Shown here in pieces: positions 1 through 7,161 of a stretch of 12,177 nt of DNA (positions are counted from its first letter, which is position 1; the number at the start of each line of letters is the position of its first letter). The notes below the pieces were generated by a model, which saw nothing but the letters and a program-made list of their open reading frames with translations, had not been told where the DNA came from and ran no database searches. Both the position numbers and the translations under genes were made by a program. Source of the stretch: DASSOY01 sp035776675 (lineage in GTDB: Bacteria; Bacillota; Bacilli; Bacillales; DASSOY01); assembly GCA_035776675.1 (NCBI GenBank), contig DASTWO010000094.1, forward strand, positions 1 to 12,177, given 5' to 3'.

Positions 1-2
1 AC

Positions 3-221
3 CAGGCTGTTTTCTTCGAAGGCAATTACGATCAATACATGAAAAGCAAGGAAGAACCCGAACCTTCCGCCGATAGTAACGAGCAAACGATCATGAAACT
101 GGAAAACGAATTGGCGGAGGTTATCGGCCGCTTGTCCATGCCGCAAAAAGAGGATTTCAAACAAGAGTTGGAGGAACGGTATCGAGAATTGTTGAAAGAG
201 TTGAAGAGGATCAAGCAATAG
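3..221 (+). CDS. ABC-F family ATPase, C-terminal fragment
   Basis: This is the last 72 codons of a gene that begins before the window; the frame is open from base 3 to a TAG stop. The first residues, FFEGNYDQY, match the segment that follows the second ATPase core in ABC-F proteins, where the chain describes the glycine-rich turn after the last strand. The rest is a highly charged helical tail (ENELAEVIGRLSMPQKEDF, then an E/K/R/L-rich helix), as in ABC-F translation factors and ribosome-protection proteins. ABC-F proteins bind the ribosomal E site; some give resistance to 50S-binding antibiotics. The ELAEVIGRLSMP tail recalls the resistance-type subgroup, but the ATP-binding domains and interdomain linker are outside the window, so the subgroup cannot be assigned. 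A terminator follows at once, so this gene is the end of its transcript. Confidence 0.75.
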   Translation, partial: QAVFFEGNYDQYMKSKEEPEPSADSNEQTIMKLENELAEVIGRLSMPQKEDFKQELEERYRELLKELKRIKQ

Positions 222-235
222 GTTTAGTAATAGAG

Positions 236-267
236 GAGGGACAACAGAGGGTTGTCTCTCTTTTTTT
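236..267 (+). terminator. Rho-independent terminator of the ABC-F gene
   Basis: The arms GAGGGACAAC (236-245) and GTTGTCTCTC (251-260) form a 10-bp stem with one G-U pair and a 5-base loop. A run of seven T follows (261-267). It begins 14 bases after the ABC-F stop codon and separates that gene from pbpF. Confidence 0.9.
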
Positions 268-396
268 CGGATTCCACATGATTTGCCCGTTTCCCGCAAA
301 AACTAGGGTCGAAATCATTTTCTTTTTGTCGAAAGTGCGTTAAAATCATTTGACTAGAGTCGGCCTTATGATTCGGCAAACGGGGTGTTATTGACT

Positions 397-2589
397 ATGT
401 GGAAGAAGATGCTTTTCACAGCCGCTTTTCTAGCGGGGATGTTGCTGCTTGGCTTTGTCGGGTACCTTGGCATTTTGTTTGCCGGGGACTACGTGATAGA
501 CAAAGAGGATCTCGTTCTGGATTCAGCGACGAAAATTGTGAATGAAAAAGGCGATCTCATAACAAAATTATATGTGGAAAATCGCGATCCGGTCGATATC
601 AAGGAGATTCCCGACTCCGTTCAACAGGCTTTCATCGCTGTGGAAGACAGCCGCTTTTATGAGCATCACGGTATTGATATTCAAGGCATCTTAAGGGCTG
701 TGTATACGGATATTCTGGCTGGCGCGAAAGTTGAAGGCGGAAGCACAATTACCCAGCAATTGGCGAAAAGAGTCTTTCTATCTGCGGACAAAACATGGCT
801 TCGAAAGACAAAAGAAGCGATTATCGCGATCAATTTGGAACGCCGCTACAGTAAGAAACAGATTCTTGAAATGTATTTGAATCAAATTTATTTTGGCCAG
901 GGAGCTTACGGGATTGCAACAGCGGCGGAGCTTTATTTCAACAAAAAAGTCAGTGATCTTACGGTCCCGGAGGCTGCATTGTTGGCCGCGATTCCGAATG
1001 CGCCGTCGACCTATAACCCAATCGAAAATCCGGAAAATGCGAAAGAACGGCGTGATCTCATCTTGAGTCTAATGGCGGACCAAGGGTATATCACCGCGGA
1101 ACAGGCAGTTACGTACAAACATGAGACACTGGCTGTTAACCTTCATAAGATGAAAAAGAACAAGGCCTACTGGACTTACATTGATATGGTGTTGCATGAG
1201 GCAAAGGAAAAATACAATTTGACAAACGAGGCTCTGCTTAAGGGTGGCTATACGATTGAGGTACCTATGAATACGAAAGCGCAGGAAGTCTCGTATCAGC
1301 TCTTTAAAGATCCTTCTTATTTCCCGGGAAGCGACAAGGAACATCCGCCACAGGGGGCACTTGTGTTGCTCGATTCCGAAACAGGTGGTGTTTTAGCGGT
1401 TCAAGGAGGCCGGAATTACGTACGAAAAGGAATCAATCGCGTGACTGTGAAACAACAACCCGGCTCAACCTTCAAGCCGTTGGTGGTCTATGGTCCTGCT
1501 CTGGACACCGGGAAATATGAACCATATTCCTTGCTGAAGGACCAAAAGGTTGTCTATGAAGCATCCGGACAAGACTATACTCCGGAGAATTACAGTGGAA
1601 ATTATCGCGGGAAAATGACGATGTACGATGCATTGCGTGTTTCCGCAAATGCGCCGGCGGTGTGGCTGCTTGATCAGATCGGCATCAAAACCGGAAAGCA
1701 TTATTTAAAGCAAATGGGCATCCAAATTCCCGACAATGGGTTAGCCATGGCGCTTGGCGGCTTGAAATACGGAGTAACGCCGTTGCAAATGGCGAAAGCC
1801 TATAGAGCGTTCGCGGAGGGCGGTAAGATTATTGAGCCGCATTTCATCACGGCAATCTACAATCGTGAAGGCGATTTGGTTGGCCATGCCAATCCGCAAG
1901 AGAAGCGAGTGTTTTCACCGCAAACGGCGTGGTATATGACAAAGATGCTTGGAGCTGTTGTAGACAATGGAACAGCGACAAAGGGGAAGGTGGCAACGGC
2001 GTTAGCCGGCAAAACGGGAACAACTTCTTTTCCACCTATACCGGGAACAGACGCAGATGCATGGTTTGTTGGATATACACCCAAGGCTGTAGGGGCTGTC
2101 TGGATGGGATACGACAGTACGTCGAAAGCTCATCATCTAACAGGCGGAAGCAGTTATCCAACTATGCTTCTTAAAGATTTGCTGAAACGATTGCCGAAGC
2201 AGAAACATCTCGCTTTCACCAAGCCCTCCGGTGTTGATGATTTGGAATCCCCGATTCGATTGGTGAAGGTTGAAGATCTAAAGGCGAATCTTACATTGGG
2301 CTCCTTTGGGCTGCCGGCTGTTAAACTCGAATGGACCCCTTCTAAAGACGAAAGACTTGTGTATCATATCTACGCTTTGGAGAATGGTAAGAAAACTAAG
2401 ATCGGAGAAGTGACGGGGAAAGGGGTATTTGTGGATCAAAGAGTCAATCCTTTTTCGGTTCCGAATTATGTAGTTGTCCCTTACAATCCTCAGACTGAAC
2501 AGGAAGGAAAGATCTCTGACAGCGCATCCTCCGATTGGGTTCCGGACTTTCTTAAAGGGTTTGCCGGAAATGTAGACAAAGCTGGATAA
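397..2589 (+). CDS. pbpF: Class A penicillin-binding protein (PBP1A/PBP1F type)
   Basis: Bifunctional peptidoglycan synthase of 730 residues. It polymerises lipid II into glycan strands and cross-links stem peptides outside the membrane. One N-terminal membrane anchor (about residues 5-29) precedes the GT51 glycosyltransferase domain, with the catalytic-Glu motif EDSRFYEHHG (E83), GGSTITQQL (114-122), RKTKE (136-140) and the LLAAIPNAPSTYNP segment. The transpeptidase domain has all three motifs: STFK (S357, K360), SAN (416-418) and KTGT (539-542). A β-rich C-terminal extension of about 100 residues resembles a fibronectin-III-like module. The ATG at 397 is preferred because GGGGTG ends 9 bases before it; GTG 385 (734 residues) lies inside that site. 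The symbol rests on the position directly upstream of hemEHY, as in B. subtilis, where PbpF has about 714 residues. No confident promoter was seen in the short gap upstream. Confidence 0.95.
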   Translation: MWKKMLFTAAFLAGMLLLGFVGYLGILFAGDYVIDKEDLVLDSATKIVNEKGDLITKLYVENRDPVDIKEIPDSVQQAFIAVEDSRFYEHHGIDIQGILRAVYTDILAGAKVEGGSTITQQLAKRVFLSADKTWLRKTKEAIIAINLERRYSKKQILEMYLNQIYFGQGAYGIATAAELYFNKKVSDLTVPEAALLAAIPNAPSTYNPIENPENAKERRDLILSLMADQGYITAEQAVTYKHETLAVNLHKMKKNKAYWTYIDMVLHEAKEKYNLTNEALLKGGYTIEVPMNTKAQEVSYQLFKDPSYFPGSDKEHPPQGALVLLDSETGGVLAVQGGRNYVRKGINRVTVKQQPGSTFKPLVVYGPALDTGKYEPYSLLKDQKVVYEASGQDYTPENYSGNYRGKMTMYDALRVSANAPAVWLLDQIGIKTGKHYLKQMGIQIPDNGLAMALGGLKYGVTPLQMAKAYRAFAEGGKIIEPHFITAIYNREGDLVGHANPQEKRVFSPQTAWYMTKMLGAVVDNGTATKGKVATALAGKTGTTSFPPIPGTDADAWFVGYTPKAVGAVWMGYDSTSKAHHLTGGSSYPTMLLKDLLKRLPKQKHLAFTKPSGVDDLESPIRLVKVEDLKANLTLGSFGLPAVKLEWTPSKDERLVYHIYALENGKKTKIGEVTGKGVFVDQRVNPFSVPNYVVVPYNPQTEQEGKISDSASSDWVPDFLKGFAGNVDKAG

Positions 2590-2630
2590 TGTGTATTTAC
2601 TTCTTAAAATAAGAAAAGGGATAAAAGTTC

Positions 2631-2660
2631 AAGGTTGCCATAATATTTTGTGGCAACCTT
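2631..2660 (+). terminator. Inverted repeat after pbpF, likely terminator
   Basis: A perfect 10-bp stem, AAGGTTGCCA (2631-2640) with TGGCAACCTT (2651-2660), encloses a 10-base AT-rich loop, 41 bases after the pbpF stop. The sequence that follows (CATTTCGTT) is only weakly T-rich, so termination may be inefficient. It may instead protect the pbpF transcript end. Confidence 0.65.
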
Positions 2661-2691
2661 CATTTCGTTGCAATCGAATGATTTCGATCGT

Positions 2692-2721
2692 TTGACATTT
2701 AATTTCCAGAGGGATTATCCT
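2692..2721 (+). promoter_or_regulatory. Probable sigma-A promoter with consensus -35
   Basis: A perfect TTGACA (2692-2697) is followed after 18 bases by TATCCT (2716-2721, 4 of 6 matches). The predicted start near 2728 lies about 25 bases before the 29-codon ORF. A 6-bp dyad (ATCGAA N4 TTCGAT, 2673-2688) just upstream could be a regulator site. This is pattern matching only. Confidence 0.5.
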
Positions 2722-2752
2722 GTTCATTGCAACTTCGTAAAATTAATAAACT

Positions 2753-2842
2753 ATGTGGGGGCTTTTGATTCTGGTTATAGGTCTCGTGTTTCTTATTGCC
2801 GGGTTTCGTCCCAGGAAAAAGCAAGGAGGAGAAGAAGATTAA
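2753..2842 (+). CDS. Possible 29-residue single-pass membrane peptide
   Basis: A short ATG-to-TAA ORF that I do not recognise. Residues 2-18 are almost all hydrophobic (WGLLILVIGLVFLIAG), enough for one membrane span. The tail is basic (FRPRKK) and then acidic (EED), so the C-terminus would face the cytoplasm by the positive-inside rule. Supporting a real gene are the promoter about 30 bases upstream and a strong hairpin 6 bases after the stop, which together outline a compact transcription unit. Against it, there is no Shine-Dalgarno before the ATG, and an in-frame TAA lies two codons upstream, so there is no better start. It could be a leaderless-like or weakly translated small protein, a small RNA, or the remnant of a longer gene. 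Confidence 0.35.
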   Translation: MWGLLILVIGLVFLIAGFRPRKKQGGEED

Positions 2843-2848
2843 AAGTGA

Positions 2849-2883
2849 CCCGGGCGGATATTCAAAATCTGTCCGGGAATTTT
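2849..2883 (+). terminator. GC-rich hairpin after the 29-codon ORF, likely terminator
   Basis: CCCGGGCGGAT (2849-2859) pairs with ATCTGTCCGGG (2867-2877) over 11 positions, including two G-U pairs, with a 7-base loop and then AATTTT (2878-2883). It sits 6 bases after the small ORF stop. If read from the promoter at 2692 it would yield a transcript of roughly 155 bases. It would also shield hemE from upstream read-through. Confidence 0.6.
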
Positions 2884-2923
2884 CATATTTCCTGGTTTTA
2901 AAGGGCGTCAGGAGCCCTTATAC

Positions 2924-2952
2924 TATACACATAAGCCCATAATCGTTATAGT
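2924..2952 (+). promoter_or_regulatory. Candidate hemEHY promoter
   Basis: TATACA (2924-2929, 4 of 6 to TTGACA) is followed after 17 bases by TATAGT (2947-2952, 5 of 6 to TATAAT). This gives a predicted start near 2959 and a leader of about 90 bases before hemE. It lies downstream of both hairpins, which fits an independent hemE promoter, but the -35 is weak. CATAAT (2938-2943) is an alternative -10 without a good -35. Confidence 0.35.
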
Positions 2953-3047
2953 AGTTAGTGGTTATGGAAAAGCATTTGACCGTTCATAAAGAATGCCGAA
3001 TCGATGACAGGTTCTGGCAAGTTGCGGACAACAATGAAGGAGAAACA

Positions 3048-4088
3048 ATGATGGAATTCAATGACACATTCTTGAAAGCATGTCGAAGGCAACCGGTAAC
3101 ACATGCGCCAGTGTGGTATATGCGTCAGGCCGGACGGTACCAACCGGAATACAGAAAAATTCGTGAGAGTTATTCTTTGTTTGAAATTACCCATCGCCCG
3201 GAAGTGTGTGCAAAGGTAACACGACTCCCGGTTGAACAGCTTGGAGTCGATGCAGCGATTTTGTTTGCCGACATTATGACACCTCTTGTACCGATTGGTG
3301 TTGATGTGGAAATTAAATCCGGTATCGGACCGGTAATTGATAACCCGATTCAATCAATATCCGATGTGAATAAGCTCGGGGAACTTGATCCGGTTAAAGA
3401 TGTACCTTTTGTCACGGAAACGGTTGGTCTGTTGAATGAACAGCTGAATGTTCCGCTGATCGGTTTTGCCGGTGCTCCTTTCACATTGGCCAGTTACATG
3501 ATTGAAGGCGGCCCTTCGAAGAACTACCATTTAACAAAAGCCTTCATGTACGCTCAACCTGAAGCCTGGCAAGCGTTAATGAAGAAGCTCGGAAACTTGA
3601 CGATCACTTACCTGAAGGCCCAAATTGCCGCGGGAGCGTCAGCGGTTCAAATTTTCGACTCGTGGGTTGGCGCATTGAATAGTGAGGATTACCAAACCTA
3701 CATTGTGCCGGTTATGAAACGAATCTTTAATGAGTTGAAAAAAGACACGGATGTTCCAGTTATTTACTTTGGTGTAGGTGCGGGCCATTTGTTGGAAGAA
3801 TGGAACGTACTTGATGTCGATGTGATTGGATTGGATTGGCGAACCAGTATCAGGAATGCAAGAGAGCGCGGCGTTGAAAAGCCCGTTCAAGGAAACCTTG
3901 ACCCATCCATGTTGTTGGCGCCGTGGGATTTGATCAAGCCGAAAGTGAAGGCTATTCTGGACGAAGGAACGGAACAACCCGGATTTATTTTCAATCTTGG
4001 ACATGGTGTCTTTCCGCAGGTAGAAGCGGATACGTTAAAGCGGTTGACAGATTATGTCCATGAGTACAGCGCGAGGTGTTATTCGTGA
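3048..4088 (+). CDS. hemE: Uroporphyrinogen decarboxylase
   Basis: Decarboxylates the four acetate side chains of uroporphyrinogen III to give coproporphyrinogen III, in the cytoplasm and without a cofactor. The 346-residue product is full length for the family (about 350). The signature PVWYMRQAGR (21-30) carries both active-site arginines (R26, R30), FADIMTP holds the essential aspartate (D75), and Y150 (ASYMIEGG), S205 (IFDSWVG) and H319 (LGHGVFP) match other conserved active-site positions. Tandem ATGs at 3048 and 3051 follow AAGGAG (3037-3042) by 5 and 8 bases, so either may be used. The frame is open back to 2958, but those residues do not resemble HemE and lack a ribosome-binding site. 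It is the first gene of hemEHY; its TGA shares one base with the hemH ATG, suggesting translational coupling. Confidence 0.98.
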   Translation: MMEFNDTFLKACRRQPVTHAPVWYMRQAGRYQPEYRKIRESYSLFEITHRPEVCAKVTRLPVEQLGVDAAILFADIMTPLVPIGVDVEIKSGIGPVIDNPIQSISDVNKLGELDPVKDVPFVTETVGLLNEQLNVPLIGFAGAPFTLASYMIEGGPSKNYHLTKAFMYAQPEAWQALMKKLGNLTITYLKAQIAAGASAVQIFDSWVGALNSEDYQTYIVPVMKRIFNELKKDTDVPVIYFGVGAGHLLEEWNVLDVDVIGLDWRTSIRNARERGVEKPVQGNLDPSMLLAPWDLIKPKVKAILDEGTEQPGFIFNLGHGVFPQVEADTLKRLTDYVHEYSARCYS

Positions 4089-5029
4089 TGAAAAAGAAAG
4101 TCGGATTATTGCTAATGGCGTATGGTACGCCGCGGAAACCTGAAGACATTGAGCCTTATTATACCCATATCCGTCACGGCCACAAACCGCCTGAAGATCT
4201 GCTGCAAGATTTGAAACAACGCTATGAAGCGATTGGCGGGATATCGCCTCTTGCCCGAATTACGGAAGAGCAAGCCGCCAAATTGGAAGATCGGTTAAAT
4301 GGGTTATATGAAGATATCGAATTCAAGTCGTACTTGGGCCTGAAGCACATAAGCCCGTTTATTGAGGATGCAGTCGATCAAATGAAGGCGGATGGAATCG
4401 AAGAGGCGGTCAGTCTTGTGTTGGCTCCGCATTATTCAACATTCAGCGTGAAGTCCTATAATGGGCGAGCACAGGAACAAACAGAAAAGGTGGGCGGCCC
4501 CGTCATTCATTCGGTTGACGATTGGTATGATGAGCCGAAGTTTGTGAATTATTGGGCCGGTCAAATTAAGGAGACGATGGCTGAGATCCCGGCTGATCGG
4601 AAAGAAAAGACGATCGTGATTTTCTCGGCACACAGCTTGCCGGAGAAGATTATTCAGGCTGGAGACCCCTATCCGGACCAACTGCAAAAGACAGCTGACC
4701 TCATTGCGGAAGCATCCGGGCTGAAGAACTATACCATTGGCTGGCAAAGTGAAGGCAACACGCCTGATCCATGGATCGGACCTGATGTACAGGATTTGAC
4801 CCGCGATCTGTTTGAACAGGAAGGCTATACTTCATTTGTTTATTGTCCGGTCGGCTTTGTTGCGAAACATTTGGAAGTGCTTTACGACAACGATTATGAG
4901 TGTAAGGTTGTCTGTGACCAGTTGGGCGCTGATTATCATCGTCCTGAAATGCCGGATGCGAAAGATGAATTTATCGATTGCCTGGCGACCGTAGTGACGA
5001 AAAAGTTGAATGAAGGGAAAGGCGAATGA
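4088..5029 (+). CDS. hemH: Coproporphyrin III ferrochelatase (HemH/CpfC)
   Basis: Inserts Fe2+ into the porphyrin ring. In Bacillota the substrate is coproporphyrin III and the product coproheme III. The 313-residue protein matches the B. subtilis enzyme in length (310). The metal-site residues are present: H182 in the FSAHSLPEKI motif and E263 in FVAKHLEVLYDND, equivalent to H183 and E264 of B. subtilis. The N-terminus VGLLLMAYGTP is typical and there is no membrane segment, as expected for the soluble Gram-positive form. The ATG at 4088 overlaps the hemE stop (TGATG) and has GAGGTG (4073-4078) 9 bases upstream; a GTG at 4076 in the same frame lies inside that site and was rejected. The 3' end overlaps hemY (ATGA). 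Confidence 0.98.
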   Translation: MKKKVGLLLMAYGTPRKPEDIEPYYTHIRHGHKPPEDLLQDLKQRYEAIGGISPLARITEEQAAKLEDRLNGLYEDIEFKSYLGLKHISPFIEDAVDQMKADGIEEAVSLVLAPHYSTFSVKSYNGRAQEQTEKVGGPVIHSVDDWYDEPKFVNYWAGQIKETMAEIPADRKEKTIVIFSAHSLPEKIIQAGDPYPDQLQKTADLIAEASGLKNYTIGWQSEGNTPDPWIGPDVQDLTRDLFEQEGYTSFVYCPVGFVAKHLEVLYDNDYECKVVCDQLGADYHRPEMPDAKDEFIDCLATVVTKKLNEGKGE

Positions 5030-6429
5030 AGCATCTTGTCATTCTTGGCGGCGGCATTACCGGCTTGACCGCCGCCTTTTACATAAACAAAGCTATACTA
5101 GATGAGCAATTGCCTTTGAAGATTTCATTGCTAGAAGCAAGCGGCAGGCTCGGCGGTAAAATCAAAACTGTACGTCAGAACGGTTTTGTGATCGAACAGG
5201 GGCCAGATTCGTTTCTGGAAAGGAAGAAAAGTGCCGCCCAGCTTGTAAAAGATGTAGGGCTGGAAGAGGAGCTTGTGAGGAATCGAACCGGCCAGGCTTA
5301 TGTGCTGAATGACGGGCAGTTGTATGAAATTCCGAAGGGGACGTCGATGGGAATTCCGACTACCTTCTCAGCTTTCACTTCAACCGATCTGTTCTCACGT
5401 GGCGCAAAATTTCGGACTGCGCTTGATCTTGTTCTCCCCCGCTCTGAAAGAGCAGGGGACCAGTCGGTCGGCAACTTCTTTAAGCGCCGCCTTGGCACGG
5501 AAACGGTGGAGCGTTTGATTGAGCCGTTGCTTTCCGGCATCTATGCGGGAAACCTCGATAAGCTGAGTTTAAGGGCCACCTTTCCGCAATTCTACACGAT
5601 GGAACAAAAGAAAAGGAGCCTCATGTTAGGCATGCGGGGAAGCGGTTCAAAACGGAAATCCGCGAATGACAAGAAACAAGGCCAGTTTCTGACTTTGAGA
5701 ACCGGGCTGAAAACATTGGTTGATGAAATCGAGGGGCAATTACCTGCAGGAACAATACGCAAAAATTCAGTTGTAGAGGAACTCGAGAAGAAAGAAGACG
5801 GCTATGCGCTTCGGCTTGCTAACGGGAAAACAATAGAAGCGGACGCTGTGATTTCAACGGTTCCACATGTGGAAAGCCAGAAATTCCTTCCGTCATTTCC
5901 GTTTTTACAACCGATGGGCGGGGCTGATCCGACTACGGTAGCCACTGTTGTGATGGCGTTTCCTGCCGATCAGGTAACGCTTGATCGTGACGGTACGGGG
6001 TTTGTAGTATCAAGAACGGCCGGTTTCACCATAACGGCTTGTACGTGGACACATAAGAAATGGCCGCATACCACACCGGAAGACATGGTGTTGCTTCGGT
6101 GCTATGTTGGGAAACCTGGGGATGAAGAGATCATTGAAAAGTCGGACGAAGAGTTAACGGACATCGTATTGCGCGATTTGAAACGGGTGACAGACATTGA
6201 AGGCGAACCCGGATTTGTGCGAATTCAGCGGTGGCGGCAGGCGATGCCGCAATATATTGTCGGCCACTTACAATGGTTGGAGAACCTTCGGGAGCAAACC
6301 GCGATTCATCTTCCCGGCTTGTTCTTCGCAGGAGCCTCTTACGAAGGGGTCGGGCTTCCAGACTGTATTGATCAAGGAAAAAAAGCAGCGCAAGAAGCGC
6401 TGCAATTTGTGGGGAAAACATCGGAGTGA
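5026..6429 (+). CDS. hemY: Coproporphyrinogen III oxidase, FAD-dependent (HemY/CgoX)
   Basis: Oxidises coproporphyrinogen III to coproporphyrin III with oxygen, using FAD; older annotation calls it protoporphyrinogen oxidase. It has 467 residues against about 470 in B. subtilis. The dinucleotide-binding fold opens with LVILGGGITGLTAAF (GxGxxG, residues 8-13), the strand-ending acidic residue is E37 (SLLEASGRLGGK), and the C-terminal FAD motif FAGASYEGVGLPD (G436-D446) is intact. The start ATG overlaps the hemH stop by four bases, and AAGGG (5013-5017) lies 8 bases before it. It is the last gene of the heme operon: the downstream stem includes its own stop codon. Working order in the pathway is HemE, HemY, HemH, then ChdC, which is not in this window. 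Confidence 0.97.
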   Translation: MKHLVILGGGITGLTAAFYINKAILDEQLPLKISLLEASGRLGGKIKTVRQNGFVIEQGPDSFLERKKSAAQLVKDVGLEEELVRNRTGQAYVLNDGQLYEIPKGTSMGIPTTFSAFTSTDLFSRGAKFRTALDLVLPRSERAGDQSVGNFFKRRLGTETVERLIEPLLSGIYAGNLDKLSLRATFPQFYTMEQKKRSLMLGMRGSGSKRKSANDKKQGQFLTLRTGLKTLVDEIEGQLPAGTIRKNSVVEELEKKEDGYALRLANGKTIEADAVISTVPHVESQKFLPSFPFLQPMGGADPTTVATVVMAFPADQVTLDRDGTGFVVSRTAGFTITACTWTHKKWPHTTPEDMVLLRCYVGKPGDEEIIEKSDEELTDIVLRDLKRVTDIEGEPGFVRIQRWRQAMPQYIVGHLQWLENLREQTAIHLPGLFFAGASYEGVGLPDCIDQGKKAAQEALQFVGKTSE

Positions 6430-6449
6430 TCCCGAACTCCGGTGTTTTT
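6415..6449. terminator. Bidirectional terminator between hemY and the EXLDI-like gene
   Basis: ACATCGGAGT (6418-6427) pairs with ACTCCGGTGT (6436-6445), a 10-bp stem with one U-G pair around an 8-base loop, and the plus-strand T run continues to 6449. Flanking A's (6415-6417) extend the stem and give a T run on the minus strand, so it can also end the convergent gene, whose stop is at 6452. The hemY TGA lies across the stem and loop. Confidence 0.85.
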
Positions 6450-6451
6450 AT

Positions 6452-7039
6452 TTATATATCTAGAAAGATTTCCGATTCGCCGTTCAATGATTTTGTAACG
6501 GCTTGAATCAAGTCCTCAGGGATGTTTTCCTTCAATTCCTCTTCAGAGTCGTAAACATCCAACTTGTATTTATTGGCTTTCATTCCAATGGCGAAATCCT
6601 CATCCCAGTCGAAGTTCAATTTGAAATTGAGTTTGTCGCGAATACGATCCGACAAGAACTTCTCGGATAAGTCTTCTGTCTTCTTGTTCATGTTGTTCAT
6701 GAATTCACCCAGAGACCAGTTGTTGACTTCTTTAGTGTATAAAGCGAAACGATGTTTAGCGGTTTGATAAACGATTAATACCGTTACTCGTTTTAATTCG
6801 CGATCGACAATGTGTGTTCTGGCGAGTTCTTTCCCAATGAATTTCTTGTAGGTGTATGTCCCTTTTTCTCCTTCTTTGATACGAACTTCGTCGAATCCCT
6901 CGTTTTTCGCTTCCTCCGCTTTGATAAACTTGCGAAGCGCTTGCGCAATCGTAGCAGACAGGTTATCCCCGGCTAACTCTTGTGCCCGCTCGAAAGTAGG
7001 CAAATCAGCATCCGTGACATAAATGGTCTTATTCGGCAT
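6452..7039 (-). CDS. EXLDI-family-like protein with ribbon-helix-helix-like N-terminus
   Basis: A 195-residue soluble protein of unknown function. The N-terminus PNKTIYVTDADLPTFERAQ and NLSATIAQALRKFIK, and the C-terminal end FLDI, recall the uncharacterised EXLDI protein family. Here the end reads E-I-F-L-D-I, with the glutamate one place further out than the name implies. Residues 3-41 have the pattern of a ribbon-helix-helix DNA-binding fold (short strand KTIYV, helix 11-23, turn, helix 27-41); this is my inference. The rest is charged and contains no catalytic motif I recognise. The start is ATG at 7039 because AAGGAG lies 9 bases upstream; a TTG at 7048 overlaps that site. It is a single gene, convergent with hemY and divergent from the zinc-ribbon gene, with a consensus promoter carrying a palindrome. 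Confidence 0.75.
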   Translation of the reverse strand: MPNKTIYVTDADLPTFERAQELAGDNLSATIAQALRKFIKAEEAKNEGFDEVRIKEGEKGTYTYKKFIGKELARTHIVDRELKRVTVLIVYQTAKHRFALYTKEVNNWSLGEFMNNMNKKTEDLSEKFLSDRIRDKLNFKLNFDWDEDFAIGMKANKYKLDVYDSEEELKENIPEDLIQAVTKSLNGESEIFLDI

Positions 7040-7072
7040 TGCTTTCAACTCCTTATGTGAGCTTTTGACTAC

Positions 7073-7102
7073 ATTATATTATATGTATACGTATAATGTC
7101 AA
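7073..7102 (-). promoter_or_regulatory. Consensus sigma-A promoter with embedded palindrome (EXLDI-like gene)
   Basis: Read on the minus strand, TTGACA (7102-7097) and TATAAT (7078-7073) are both perfect matches, separated by 18 bases. The spacer contains the perfect 10-bp palindrome TATACGTATA (7086-7095). TATACGT occurs again at 7103-7109, 17 bases from its first copy at 7086. A wider dyad, ACATTATA (7071-7078) with TATAATGT (7092-7099), overlaps the -10 and touches the -35. Such placement is typical of an operator that blocks RNA polymerase. Confidence 0.8.
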
Positions 7103-7161
7103 TATACGTGAAACCTTTACAAAATATGAATCGTAGAAAAAAAGAAAGGAGTTGGATCAGA

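Larger units (their letters stand above)
2661..3047. other. pbpF-hemE intergenic region
   Basis: About 390 bases carry no recognised gene but considerable structure. In order there is a 6-bp dyad, ATCGAA/TTCGAT (2673-2688), four bases before a consensus -35; a promoter (2692-2721); a 29-codon ORF (2753-2842); an 11-bp hairpin (2849-2877); a smaller hairpin, AAGGGC/GCCCTT (2901-2919); a second weaker promoter (2924-2952); and the hemE leader with its Shine-Dalgarno. The sub-features are listed separately. Confidence 0.7.

Noticed and set aside
385..396. GTG at 385 (and TTG at 391) as the pbpF start
   Set aside because: The GTG lies inside the likely ribosome-binding site GGGGTG, which is 9 bases before the ATG at 397. 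The extra four residues add nothing recognisable.
2650..2901. An 83-codon plus-strand frame in the pbpF-hemE gap
   Set aside because: It begins inside the pbpF terminator arm, runs through the promoter and the 11-bp hairpin, has no ribosome-binding site, and its sequence resembles no family I know.
2825..2940. AGGAGG at 2825-2830 as a start site for an ATT- or GTG-initiated ORF
   Set aside because: The GTG is 14 bases away and the ATT would be a very rare start. The AGGAGGAGAAGAAG bases are simply the codons for the acidic tail of the 29-codon ORF.
2958..3047. N-terminal extension of HemE to 2958
   Set aside because: These 30 residues do not match HemE, while the ATGs at 3048/3051 have a strong AAGGAG and give the family length.
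7065..7097. TTGACT-TATAAT as a plus-strand promoter for the zinc-ribbon gene
   Set aside because: The spacer would be 21 bases, well outside the normal 16-18.
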